Assembly (NCBI GenBank): GCA_905221615.1
Contig: CAJNDT010000001.1
Span: forward strand, 3,158,765-3,222,764
DNA: 64,000 bases
Source of the DNA: Symbiodinium sp. CCMP2592
Taxonomy: Eukaryota > Sar > Dinophyceae > Suessiales > Symbiodiniaceae
Direction of reading: 5' to 3'
Both the position numbers and the translations under genes were made by a program. The notes beneath the pieces are model-generated. The model was not told the DNA's origin. It did not search any database and was given only the letters and a program-made list of their open reading frames with translations. The number at the start of each line of letters is the position of its first letter. Position 1 is the first letter of the stretch. Shown here in pieces: positions 40,070 through 48,149 of this stretch.

Positions 40070-40451
40070 CGCACCTACCCCTGAAGCTGGGGGGCTCGGG
40101 AAATCAACAAAGCTGCGACGAATGCACAAGCATGCCAACCAGCCGGCTTCGAAGAGGCAGCAAAGAGAGCACCAGGGCCCAGGCGATGCGCGAAGCCGTC
40201 GCGAGCCGTGCCGAAGACTCCAGGCCTGGGAGCGAGGGGGAGTGATTCATTTAGATCAGCCCTTCACAAGCATACCGAACTTCAAGAGGCGACACAGACA
40301 AGGTCCAGGCGCCGCGCCGAAGAGACCTGGGCAGAGCAAGAGGGCAGGGCCCTCCAAACTGCAGGCTCACGAACTTGCAGCACAGGGCACTTTTTAACTC
40401 GACCGGCAGGCGCCGCCTCTGTACCGTGGCGCCGTTGCCATGCCAGGGGAT
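40070..40451. promoter_or_regulatory. Upstream region of SF3-like gene, shared with the RCC1-type gene
   Basis: Near 40,131 the sequence CATGCCAACCAGCCGGCTTC, followed by AAGAGGCA after one base, recurs at 41,970 upstream of the next minus-strand gene. The following 100 bases are also partly alike (AGGCC-TGGGCGAAG-type words). A common leader or promoter duplicated to two genes is the simplest reading. Confidence 0.5.
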
Positions 40452-41801
40452 TCAGATCGCACCCCAATGTACGGTGGTGCCATCGCCCAAAGTTGCTACA
40501 AAGAAGCCCATACCCGCACTCACATGGACGACGTCCCGCAGCTGATGCTGTACTGCACTGCTATCTCCTCCCACCGCGGCAACCCCCCAGGTGACCACGG
40601 AGCCATCATGCTGGATGCACCTCACGTTCTGCAATGACGGCCCATCGCCACCACAGTCGGCCTCGCCCCAGGTCACCACGGAGCCGTCTTCCAAGATGGC
40701 CGCGAAGGCCGCGTCGTTGGCCTGGATCTCTCGGACCTTCACCAAGCGGTCCCGCACGGCCTCGCAGTCTCCACCGCATTCCTCATGGCCCCAGGCCCGC
40801 ACGGAGCCATCCTTCAGGATCGCGGCAAAGGCCTTGTCTGTTGCCTGGATGGCCACGGCGTCCGTGATGACGCGGCCACCCAGGTCGCCTCCAGCCGCCT
40901 CGTGACCCCAGGCGTACACGGAGCCGCTGGACGTGATTGCGGCGAAGGCAGCTCGGGTGGCCTGTACGTCGACGACCCCGCACAGGTCCTCCCCATCCTC
41001 GGACCAGAAGCCGTCGCCACCTGCTTCCGGGTCACCCCAGCAAGACACCTTACCGTCGGCCATAATGGCCGCGAAGGCCGATTCCGTCGCCTGGATCTTC
41101 ACGACATTCTTCAGCGCCGGTAGGACCAGGCGGTTGTCGCCGCCCGCATTTTCATCACCCCAGGCCACGACGCTGCCATCATTGAGAATCGCGGCGAAGG
41201 CGCGCTCAGTGGACTGGATGGCGATCACTCCCTCCACGTCAAGCCGTACAGGTTCACCATCATCGCCAGGCTGAAGGGGCCCCAACCCGCCTGTGTGCGG
41301 GTTACCCCAGCAATCGATCGCGCCGTCGATCGTTATGGCCGCGAAGGCGGTGTCGGTGGATTGGATCTGCACGATGTCTTCCTCGTAAAAATCTGCACTC
41401 GCATCGCCGCCGGCAAGTTCATGTCCCCAAGCCACGACCGATGCATTATCCAAGAGGGCTGCAAAGGCCTGGCAGGTGCACTGCACCGCCTTCACCCCCT
41501 GCGCGCCACCTCGGCCACCGAGATCAGGGTCCCCCACCGCCTCCGCGGTGCCGTCGCCGTACAGGATCGTGTATGCCTTCAAACTCGCCAGCGTGCGGGG
41601 CAAAATTGACTGGAACGTCAGGACTCCATCCCCCACATCCTTCATCTTGCTGTCGAAGTCGAGGACGTCGGTGCCGAGGAGAAGCCGTCCGCGGCAGGTG
41701 CCGAGTGCCACTCTGGCTTTCTCGGCGATATCGCCCAAGGTGTCCTCGGGACCCCAGCGGACGTCGACCTCTCGCCCGCTCAGTGATACGACGCGAACCA
41801 T
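40452..41801 (-). CDS. Ubiquitin-like domain plus RCC1-type propeller protein (captured host gene)
   Basis: 449 residues from ATG 41,801 (MVRVVSLSGREVDVRW); another in-frame ATG at 41,894 would add 31 residues. Residues 1-68 read as a ubiquitin-like fold (TLGDIAEKARVALGTCRGR, LLLGTDVLDFDSKM). The rest has about seven repeats of the type I-Q-A-T-x-x-A-F-A-A-I-L-x-D-G-S-V-x-A-W-G followed by GGD, as in RCC1/HERC-type propellers. One repeat near the C-terminus (RCIQHDGSVVTWG) has lost its middle, by about 18 residues. Ubiquitin-like plus RCC1 proteins are abundant in dinoflagellates, so this looks like host cargo. It has no intron, suggesting capture through mRNA or selection for compactness. 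Possible role: interfering with host ubiquitin or Ran signalling; this is inference. Confidence 0.7.
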   Translation of the reverse strand: MVRVVSLSGREVDVRWGPEDTLGDIAEKARVALGTCRGRLLLGTDVLDFDSKMKDVGDGVLTFQSILPRTLASLKAYTILYGDGTAEAVGDPDLGGRGGAQGVKAVQCTCQAFAALLDNASVVAWGHELAGGDASADFYEEDIVQIQSTDTAFAAITIDGAIDCWGNPHTGGLGPLQPGDDGEPVRLDVEGVIAIQSTERAFAAILNDGSVVAWGDENAGGDNRLVLPALKNVVKIQATESAFAAIMADGKVSCWGDPEAGGDGFWSEDGEDLCGVVDVQATRAAFAAITSSGSVYAWGHEAAGGDLGGRVITDAVAIQATDKAFAAILKDGSVRAWGHEECGGDCEAVRDRLVKVREIQANDAAFAAILEDGSVVTWGEADCGGDGPSLQNVRCIQHDGSVVTWGVAAVGGDSSAVQHQLRDVVHVSAGMGFFVATLGDGTTVHWGAI

Positions 41802-42789
41802 GGCAACAGATGATAGCTTCGTGGTATTACCAGCTAGCCACATTAACCAAGTATGTGAAAGAAGTTCTCGCACTGACTTCGATTCTCCAGGCATGCGTCG
41901 GCGCTAAGCATGCTCACCCCTGTCAGTGGGGCCCCGATGCTGTCGAGCAAGAGCACTCCAAAGCATCGAAACATGCCAACCAGCCGGCTTCAAAGAGGCA
42001 ACTCTTGCAGAGGCACAGGGCTCCAGACGTTTCGAAGTCGGCGAAGACGCTCGCAGGAAAACCTGGGCGAAGCGAAGGAGGGGCCGGGGCTCCCGGGAAG
42101 GGGGAATGCAGGGCACTCTAGGTTTACGGGAAGCAGCGCAGGTCCCTCCTGTGCACTTGCACTCGCACGACACCAAGCCCGCACAACATCCGAACAACCC
42201 CTGAAGAACCCCTGCGAGCACCACGCCGGCGGAGAAGGTCCAGACCTGGGCGGAAAGGCGCGGGCAAGGGGCAGCCTACGGGGACAGGGCAACGGGACAG
42301 GGCAGTGAGAGGCGGCCTAGGGTAACCAAAAGGGTTGGGGAAGGGGAACACCGAAGCAACCCAAGCAAACTGAGGTCCCGACGCAAGCCCACCTGCCCGC
42401 CCGACCGCCCGGCAACCCCCCCGCCCCTACCCTACACTCCTTGAGAAAGCGAGCGCGGAAACCAACAAGTTCAATGCAGGGCCGAAGGGAGGGCCTAGCG
42501 GGTTCGGGACTCACTCCGATGCGCACTCACTTGCAAAACACTTGCAGGGCAGAAGGGGACAGCCTACAGCGGGGGCCGAAAGGGTTCGGGAAGCCCTGAA
42601 AAACTTAAGGGGAGGGAAACCGGGGCTTAGGGGGGTAATAGGGAAAACCACGCAACACACTTTTAAAAACTCACCCCTCGGTCGCTCCAAAAACGCACTT
42701 GATCATAACCAAATGGCCGAGAAAGCCGAAGAGCATTCCATGTCCGGCAGTCTTCGTCGGGCAAGATTCCACTCTCCACCAGAGGCACG
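41802..42789. other. Repeat-rich spacer, no supported gene
   Basis: About 1 kb without a supported gene. It holds the second copies of the 40,131 leader (at 41,970) and of the 37,505 spacer repeat (at 42,108). Several GGGGCCGAAAGGGTTCGGG and GCAGGGC-AGA-GGGGA words recur here (42,475; 42,545) and again at 43,525-43,630. The recurring words suggest duplication of intergenic units along with accessory genes. Confidence 0.55.
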
Positions 42790-43101
42790 CTAGTCCATGG
42801 AGTGCAGACCGCTTGCCGGCTCGCCCGACGCCTTGGCTTCGTCGTCCTTCGCCATGGGTTTGTCGTCCTTTTTCTCGCCCTCCGCCTGGGGTTTGTTCTT
42901 CTTTTTCTTCTTTCTTTTCTTCGAGCTCTGACTCTGGCTGTCCTCCTTCTCGCCCTCTTCGGCCACGGGTCCATCGAGTCCATCGGGCGGACGCGGCAGG
43001 CACTCGCATCCGAGGGCGACGTTGCACTGAAGCACGCCGCCACCCTCTGCCAAGCGGTCCTCTGTGCCCTCAGCCTCGATCTGGTTGCGGAGCTTGACCA
43101 T
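42790..43101 (-). CDS. Lys-rich small protein with nuclear-localisation-type stretch
   Basis: 103 residues from ATG 43,101 (MVKLRNQIEAEGTEDRLAEG). A Cys-containing middle (QCNVALGCECLPRPP) is followed by SSKKRKKKKKNKPQAE, a strong nuclear-localisation-like run, and a low-complexity acidic/basic tail. No family recognised. It is read in the same direction as the gene at 43,323. Confidence 0.4.
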   Translation of the reverse strand: MVKLRNQIEAEGTEDRLAEGGGVLQCNVALGCECLPRPPDGLDGPVAEEGEKEDSQSQSSKKRKKKKKNKPQAEGEKKDDKPMAKDDEAKASGEPASGLHSMD

Positions 43102-43161
43102 CAGGATCGTCTGCCTTGGATCTGAACTAGAGTGGCAAGAGCTTCAAAGTCTCAAAGGCAC

Positions 43162-43323
43162 CTACAAAAACCCGCCGTCAGCAACAAACCTTTCAAACAT
43201 GTAGAGGCTCTGATCGCCGCTGAGTGAGCGCCAGTACGCGACATTGATCGGCACCTGCCACACCCTGCCGTCGCGATCCTCGATCTCCACCAAGCCCTCA
43301 CCGGGACGAAGAGCCCTCGCCAT
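43162..43323 (-). CDS. Small hypothetical protein, 53 aa
   Basis: ATG 43,323 gives MARALRPGEGLVEIEDRDGR, then WQVPINVAYWRSLSGD, ending in GGFL. Balanced composition and alternating beta-like pattern are better than expected by chance for such a short frame. It lies 60 bases upstream of the Lys-rich gene, and a single spliced gene across both cannot be excluded. Confidence 0.35.
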   Translation of the reverse strand: MARALRPGEGLVEIEDRDGRVWQVPINVAYWRSLSGDQSLYMFERFVADGGFL

Positions 43324-44346
43324 TGTGCAGTACTGCGGTGCTTGTGTCACCTGTGTCTGCTGTGCCGTGACTGCTGTGTTGCCGTGCTAGACAGTGCTGC
43401 CTGTGCTGCCTGTGCTGCCACTGCCGCGCTGCTGGGCTCATGTGATCATGATGTGCTGTGTTGCCCCGCGACCCGCGAGCCACGTGCACCCTAGCTGGTG
43501 GATCGCGGCGCGGAAACAAAACCTGAATGCAGGGACGCCGGGTGAGGTACCTACGGGTTAGGGTGGCAGGGCACTCACAGGGCAGACGGGGAGCAAAGCC
43601 TACTTCGGGGCCGAAAGGGGTAGGGTGCCCTGAACCAAACCAAAAGCAACCCCGGCGAAAGCACTCTAGCAAAATGTTACTGCAAAAGTCGGCGGGCCTA
43701 GCTACACTACAAAACAAAAAAATGGCATCAGTGACCAAAGGCGAGCGAGCATCTGTGAGCATCCTAAACCCCCACGGATCAGGTCGGCGATAGCCACAGG
43801 CTCGCCGCCAATCGACACTGAGCGGCCGAGGCCACGAAAACTTGAGCCAAACCTAGGGGACGTACCCACCGAAATCGCGCTCCCGCCACAGTTTGGTGTG
43901 AAACGGCCCGGCAAAGCCTTTTGGGCCACGCGTGGGCCTTCTCGAGGCTGGCTGTGTCGCTTTTGGCCGGCGGGCCCGGGAGGGTGTGTGAAACATAGGC
44001 AGGGCGCACCCCGAAGATCGGGGCCGCGGCGGTTCCGTGATGCCTGGCGATTTCGTGTGGCTGTGTTCGACCCATCCTAAACCCTCCCCGACCACGTTCC
44101 GGGGCTTGCCGGCACCGATTTGACAGGAAAGGCCCGATCCGGCCGAAATCGTGCTCAAACCCTAGGCGGGGGACACACCGAAATCGGGCTCTCGCCGGTG
44201 CGTGGTCGGCTCGCAAAACGGCCGGCTGCCCGGGGCCGTCGGGGCGCACCCTCCCCGGGCGGCTTCAAAATCCAAAAAAATTGGGGTGCGGCATGGTGTT
44301 TTAGGGGCATGCGCGTTTGGAGTGATAAATGCTGTCAATGTAAAAA
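43324..44346. other. Spacer with degenerate approx. 300-base tandem repeat
   Basis: No supported gene. Two related blocks begin near 43,850 (GAGCCAAACCTAGGGGAC) and near 44,150 (GTGCTCAAACCCTAGGCGGG). Both go on through ACACACCGAAATCG-type and CGCCGGTG/CCGCCACAG-type words to AAACGGCC(C)GG. CTGTGCTGCC triplets occur at 43,390-43,435. The last 60 bases are AT-richer and precede the ATG at 44,347. Confidence 0.5.
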
Positions 44347-44964
44347 ATGGATTTGGCGTGCCGGCACGCCACGGAGGAGCCGACCGAAGCCAATCTCGTG
44401 CGGCTGCTGGATCTGTGGTCGGCGGACTGGAAGCACCGGGGCCGCACGCGGGCCGTGGGGCCGGGGGCCTATGAGAGATATGCCACGCTGGGGCTGTTCG
44501 GGCACGGCGGCGTGGTCGGGGTCTCCAATGCCACGGGCCTGCGGGCAGCCTGTGCAGCCGTGAACAGCTTTCTCAAGAGCCGCTTTCCGAACGGCACCTG
44601 GACGTCCATAGCTGTGCTCTTCAACCCGCGCATGGGGCTGCACCGCGACATTCAGAACATGGCCGGGCACTTGAATCATGCGCTTGCTCTGGGCGAGTAC
44701 ACAGGCGGGCGGGTGTGGATCGAAGACGACGAGGGGGATTCTACCGCACTGCTGGCCGGCAAGAAGGGGGAGCAAGAGCTCCGGGGGCGGTGGCTGGACA
44801 TGCACGATAAGCCAGTGAGCTTTGATGCTCGCCGCTATCACATGGTCGAGCCGCACGAGGGCAGCATGTGGGCTCTCGCTGCTTACGTTCCGCAAGCCTA
44901 TGCTCGGGCAACCGAGCAGCACCGGCAAGCGCTGAGAGAAGCGGGCTTCCCGCTGCCGAGCTAA
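44347..44964 (+). CDS. 2OG-Fe(II)-oxygenase-like (double-stranded beta-helix) protein
   Basis: 205 residues from ATG 44,347, preceded by GTCAATGTAAAA. The centre shows LFNPRMGLHRDIQNM with an H-x-D pair (H99, D101), then LNHALALGEYTGGRVWIED, and a distal FDARRYHMVEPHEG (H165) followed by ALAAYVP. This order fits the iron-binding H-x-D...H of 2OG oxygenase folds. The Arg that normally follows the distal His by about ten residues to bind 2-oxoglutarate is not obvious (GSMWAL), so activity is uncertain. Related folds are common in dinoflagellate mobile elements. It is the only plus-strand gene in the right end of the core, 30 bases before the right TIR element. Confidence 0.5.
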   Translation: MDLACRHATEEPTEANLVRLLDLWSADWKHRGRTRAVGPGAYERYATLGLFGHGGVVGVSNATGLRAACAAVNSFLKSRFPNGTWTSIAVLFNPRMGLHRDIQNMAGHLNHALALGEYTGGRVWIEDDEGDSTALLAGKKGEQELRGRWLDMHDKPVSFDARRYHMVEPHEGSMWALAAYVPQAYARATEQHRQALREAGFPLPS

Positions 44965-44996
44965 CCAGTACGGGGCCGGGCCCGGAGGATTTTTTT

Positions 44997-45766
44997 CTCT
45001 CTCTGGGGAGGGTGTTCCAGCTCTCCACTCTGTGATAGCTACAGGCCTCAGTTCGAGACATAGGGTAGAATTCGGTACTTTGGAGCACTGTCGATTCGCG
45101 GGCCTACGGCCCGCAGCTCCGACGATCTTAGGGGCTCTAAAGTCTTTGCAAAACGGGCTTTAGAGGAACTTTAAGGGCGCCACTTGCCAGCAGCCGACGA
45201 GTGCTCGCCGGCAACTCACGAGCTACTTGCTGGCAACTCACGAGCACTCGCCGGCAGCTTACGAGCTATTTTCGAGCAGCGCACGAGCTTCTTCTTGCCA
45301 ACCGAAATAACCGAAATTCAAGACAGTTCACCGAAAGTTTCGCCACTCGCCGGCAGCTTACGAGCTACTTTCGAGCTGCTCCCACGCCCTCCGCGCCGAA
45401 CAAGCGCGCGCAAGCGCGTCGCTCCCCAAACAGCTCCGGAGACGGCAGCTTGCGAGCGACCTACGAGCTGCTCCCACGCCCTCCGCGCCGAACGAGCGCG
45501 CGTAAGCGCGCGTCGCTCCCAAACAGCTCCGGAGCACGACGGCGCGCCTCCAAACAGCTCGCGAGCCCTCCGCGCGCCTTCAAAGCGCCTCCGATGCCGC
45601 GCGCGCCCGTTTTGCAAGCACTTTAGAGCCCCTAAGATCGCGAGCCCTAGAGCCTCCAGCCCGCAAAATCGACAGGCCTTCGAAGTATGGAATTCTACGC
45701 TATGTCTCGAAACTAGCCTCGTAGCTACTGCAGAGTGGAGAACTGGAACACCCTCCCCAGAGAGAG
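44997..45766 (+). mobile_element. 770-bp TIR element, right copy
   Basis: Same element and same orientation as 19,048-19,819. The few differences noticed include loss of two bases (GGCGCGCC to GGCGCC near 45,178), a C-to-T change near 45,269 and single changes near 45,698 and 45,730. High identity between two copies 25 kb apart suggests a recent common origin or gene conversion. Confidence 0.85.
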
Positions 45767-45773
45767 CTTCAGC
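45767..45773 (+). repeat. Target-site duplication, right copy (CTTCAGC)
   Basis: Directly follows the terminal CCCCAGAGAGAG of the right TIR element and is followed by GACCGGTCAGGAGCAAC, which resumes the outer element's arm. The inverted counterpart of this uninterrupted junction is at 49,818-49,847. Confidence 0.75.
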
Positions 45774-47130
45774 GACCGGTCAGGAGCAACAAAGAGCCGT
45801 TGCTCAGAGTTGCCCAAAACAACAGGTGGAGCCAAGTCCAGATCCGGTTGCCGTTCGAGTCTCGGCAGACAACGGACAACCCCTGTGTTTTGTTCCGTCG
45901 CGATCGTGCACACCAAAATCCAAAAGTCCACGGCCCACTACAGCGTGAGCGGCTTCCGGAAGAGGAGTGCGAAGACCAGTGTCGCAGGCAAGTGACCCGC
46001 CTAGGCAAACCGCGTCACAAGGCGTGCCAAGAACAAAAACGGTCTCGGATGCAACACTGGCAACAAATGTGGCAACACCCACACAGGCAACCCCACCGCG
46101 GGACAAGTTGCGCGCCCAGTCCGCTATGGTGCACATGGACACCGCCTCCAGCAGCAAATCAATGTCGCAAGCGTAAGTTGGGACACAGAGTCAGCCGCTA
46201 AGGAGGCAGAGATCGCCAAGGTGGACATTGACATGCAAGTCAAAAGGTTCCACGGCATCGCCGAACGGTTGTGGAGGCTATGGCGATGGAAGACACCATT
46301 CGGTGGTGGTACTAAACCGATTGACAAGTGAAGGGGCAAGCGGTGAAGGCCGGCAGGCGGCGAAGCTAAAGGAGCAAACACCCTTCCGCTCGAACGTGCA
46401 CACCAAATCCAGCTTCGAACACCAGGTGACGGTGCACCATCGAGGTGCCGAGGGCATAAGGGACAAAGAGAAAGAGACTCAACGACGTATGTCGTCAGTC
46501 GCAACGAGGGTGCAACGACATGGTGGCGGAGGCCTGCCCCGTCGAGTCCGCCTCTGCAAAGCACGCTTTTGCCGAGTGACCCCAGGTGTCGCTTGCTCCA
46601 GAAACAAAGACACAACGACGTATGTCATCGGTCACAACCGACTGTAGACAAACCGTCAGCCGGAAGGCCAGCTACCGCTTAGCGCGGCCAGCTATCAAGT
46701 AGGCGCTGCATGTCACGACCGCTTGAAGGGAAGTGACTCTCCCTTAAGAGATAGAGCAGCTGGTAATTGCCGTCCTGATAGATTTCCTTCACTCTTCGAA
46801 AAGTCTATTGGCGACTGTCCTGATCTGGGGCAATTGGAGGCCAGGTCCGAGGCCCTCTTGCCTGTGGAACTCCTCAACCGCTGCCCCCGGCAGCTCCTGC
46901 GTCTGATTCTCTTTCCGGGCTACCGGTGAAGGAGGACCATCGCTTTCGAGTCAAATGCGTCGAAATGCGCGAAGCCACAGCCGGTCTGGAAAGTAAAAGT
47001 CTTTCTTTTGTGGTCTACGTATCCAAGAGGCCACTACTGAAGAAGACTGAGCTTGCAGACCTAGCGGAAGTCTGCCAGCGGTAAGAGCAGCCGAAAAGTG
47101 TCCCGATACGCACTTGGGCACGTGAACATT
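45774..47130 (+). repeat. Outer element left arm, resumed part
   Basis: Imperfect inverted copy of about 48,150-49,841. Matching words include AAGAGCCG(T)TGCTCAGAG, ACCCCTGTGTTTTGTTCCG, GAATGGTGTCTTCCAT (inverted) and ACGACGTATGTC. No intact gene is seen. Approximate inner end. Confidence 0.75.
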
Positions 47131-48149
47131 CTCGGATCAAACTCGCCGCGTCGAACTGGGAGGAGTCCACTCTTGAAGCATGTCATCAGCCGGTCAGCAA
47201 TGGGTGGAAAAATAAAACAAGAAAAGCAAACTTCATGAAACAAAACACAATTGCAAGCCAACGCAATCACACACATAAAACAAGACGAAAGCTCCAGAAA
47301 AGAAGAAGAAGCCACACGAATTTGCTTTTTGGCGCGTTTGCAAGAAGGTTTCGAATTCTCTCTTCATCCTTCCCTTCAAAGCTTCAAACCTCTTCAATCC
47401 CCATTTAAGCTTCCTTAAAGTCTCCCTTTGAAGTTAAAGCCGCTTGAAATAGGTGGCCGACACCTGGTTTTCCAGAACTCAACGAACCGCTGCTAAAGCA
47501 AACTCAGATTCTGAAGCGCCTTCTACGGATCCACTTCTGCGTTCGGGAGTTGTCAGGATTTGGTGACTGGGCAGAAGCCTCGAAAACCTTAGAAAGTGCT
47601 AGAAAACATAAACAGACATTATTGAACATGCAAAATTCTTAATCTCACGGGCTTGAAGAAGCGCTGCAACTTGGAAATTGTTGACAGTCTGTGCAAACCA
47701 CAGGTGCGGTTGACATCTACAATATTGACAAGACCGGACGCTTTGCCATGTGAGAGGCTACTGTACAACATTTTCTTACCTTGCTTTCTTTCCCCTGTTT
47801 CTGCCTGCAGTAAAGTTTAAACCAGCCCGCAGAATTTGGGGGCGAAGGTGGTTAACTTCGTTCACCAGTATGAGCTCGCTCAGCCGGAGATTTGGTGGTG
47901 GCATAGCATCTCCGTTTTGGAACGGTTTGGTGCAAATGTTCTTGGCTCCCAAGGGACATCTCCCAGCAGGCAACCCGTGGTCTCGGATCCAGCCATCGAC
48001 GCTCCACTGGGGATGGCGGCGCAAGCCTTAACTCGAACCAAGGGACTCTTCTACTTTACTGTGGTTGCCAGTGCAGTTGCTACTTTATTTCACAAGAGCA
48101 TAGCAGACACCCTGCAGGTGTTCCATTTTGCAGCTTACCAACGTTACTC
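47131..48149. other. Loop of outer foldback element
   Basis: No recognised gene. One 160-residue frame ends at 48,318 but lacks an ATG start and any motif. Contains 47,265-47,335, similar to the sequence just outside the left end (CGCAATCACACACA, then AAGCCACACGAA), and a short CTTTAAG-type tract at 47,385-47,450. Confidence 0.5.

Larger units (their letters stand above)
19820..44996. mobile_element. Integrated polinton-like dsDNA virus (core)
   Basis: The core lies between the two TIR elements and begins and ends with complementary runs (A-rich at 19,820, T-rich at 44,990-44,996). GC content is visibly higher than in the flanking host DNA, and genes are tightly packed and intronless, mostly within 0-30 bases of each other in the 25.0-36.0 kb block. 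Gene content combines a family-B polymerase, SF1 helicase, A32-like ATPase, capsid-like proteins, S74 fibre and rve integrase. That set is characteristic of polinton-like or adintovirus-like elements and is not found in retrotransposons. No gag, reverse transcriptase or RNase H was seen. Confidence 0.8.

Noticed and set aside
19048-45766. LTR retrotransposon (direct 770-bp repeats plus rve integrase)
   Set aside because: The repeats have long inverted termini and lack LTR-type TG...CA ends. No primer-binding site, gag, protease, reverse transcriptase or RNase H was seen. The internal genes are DNA-virus genes.
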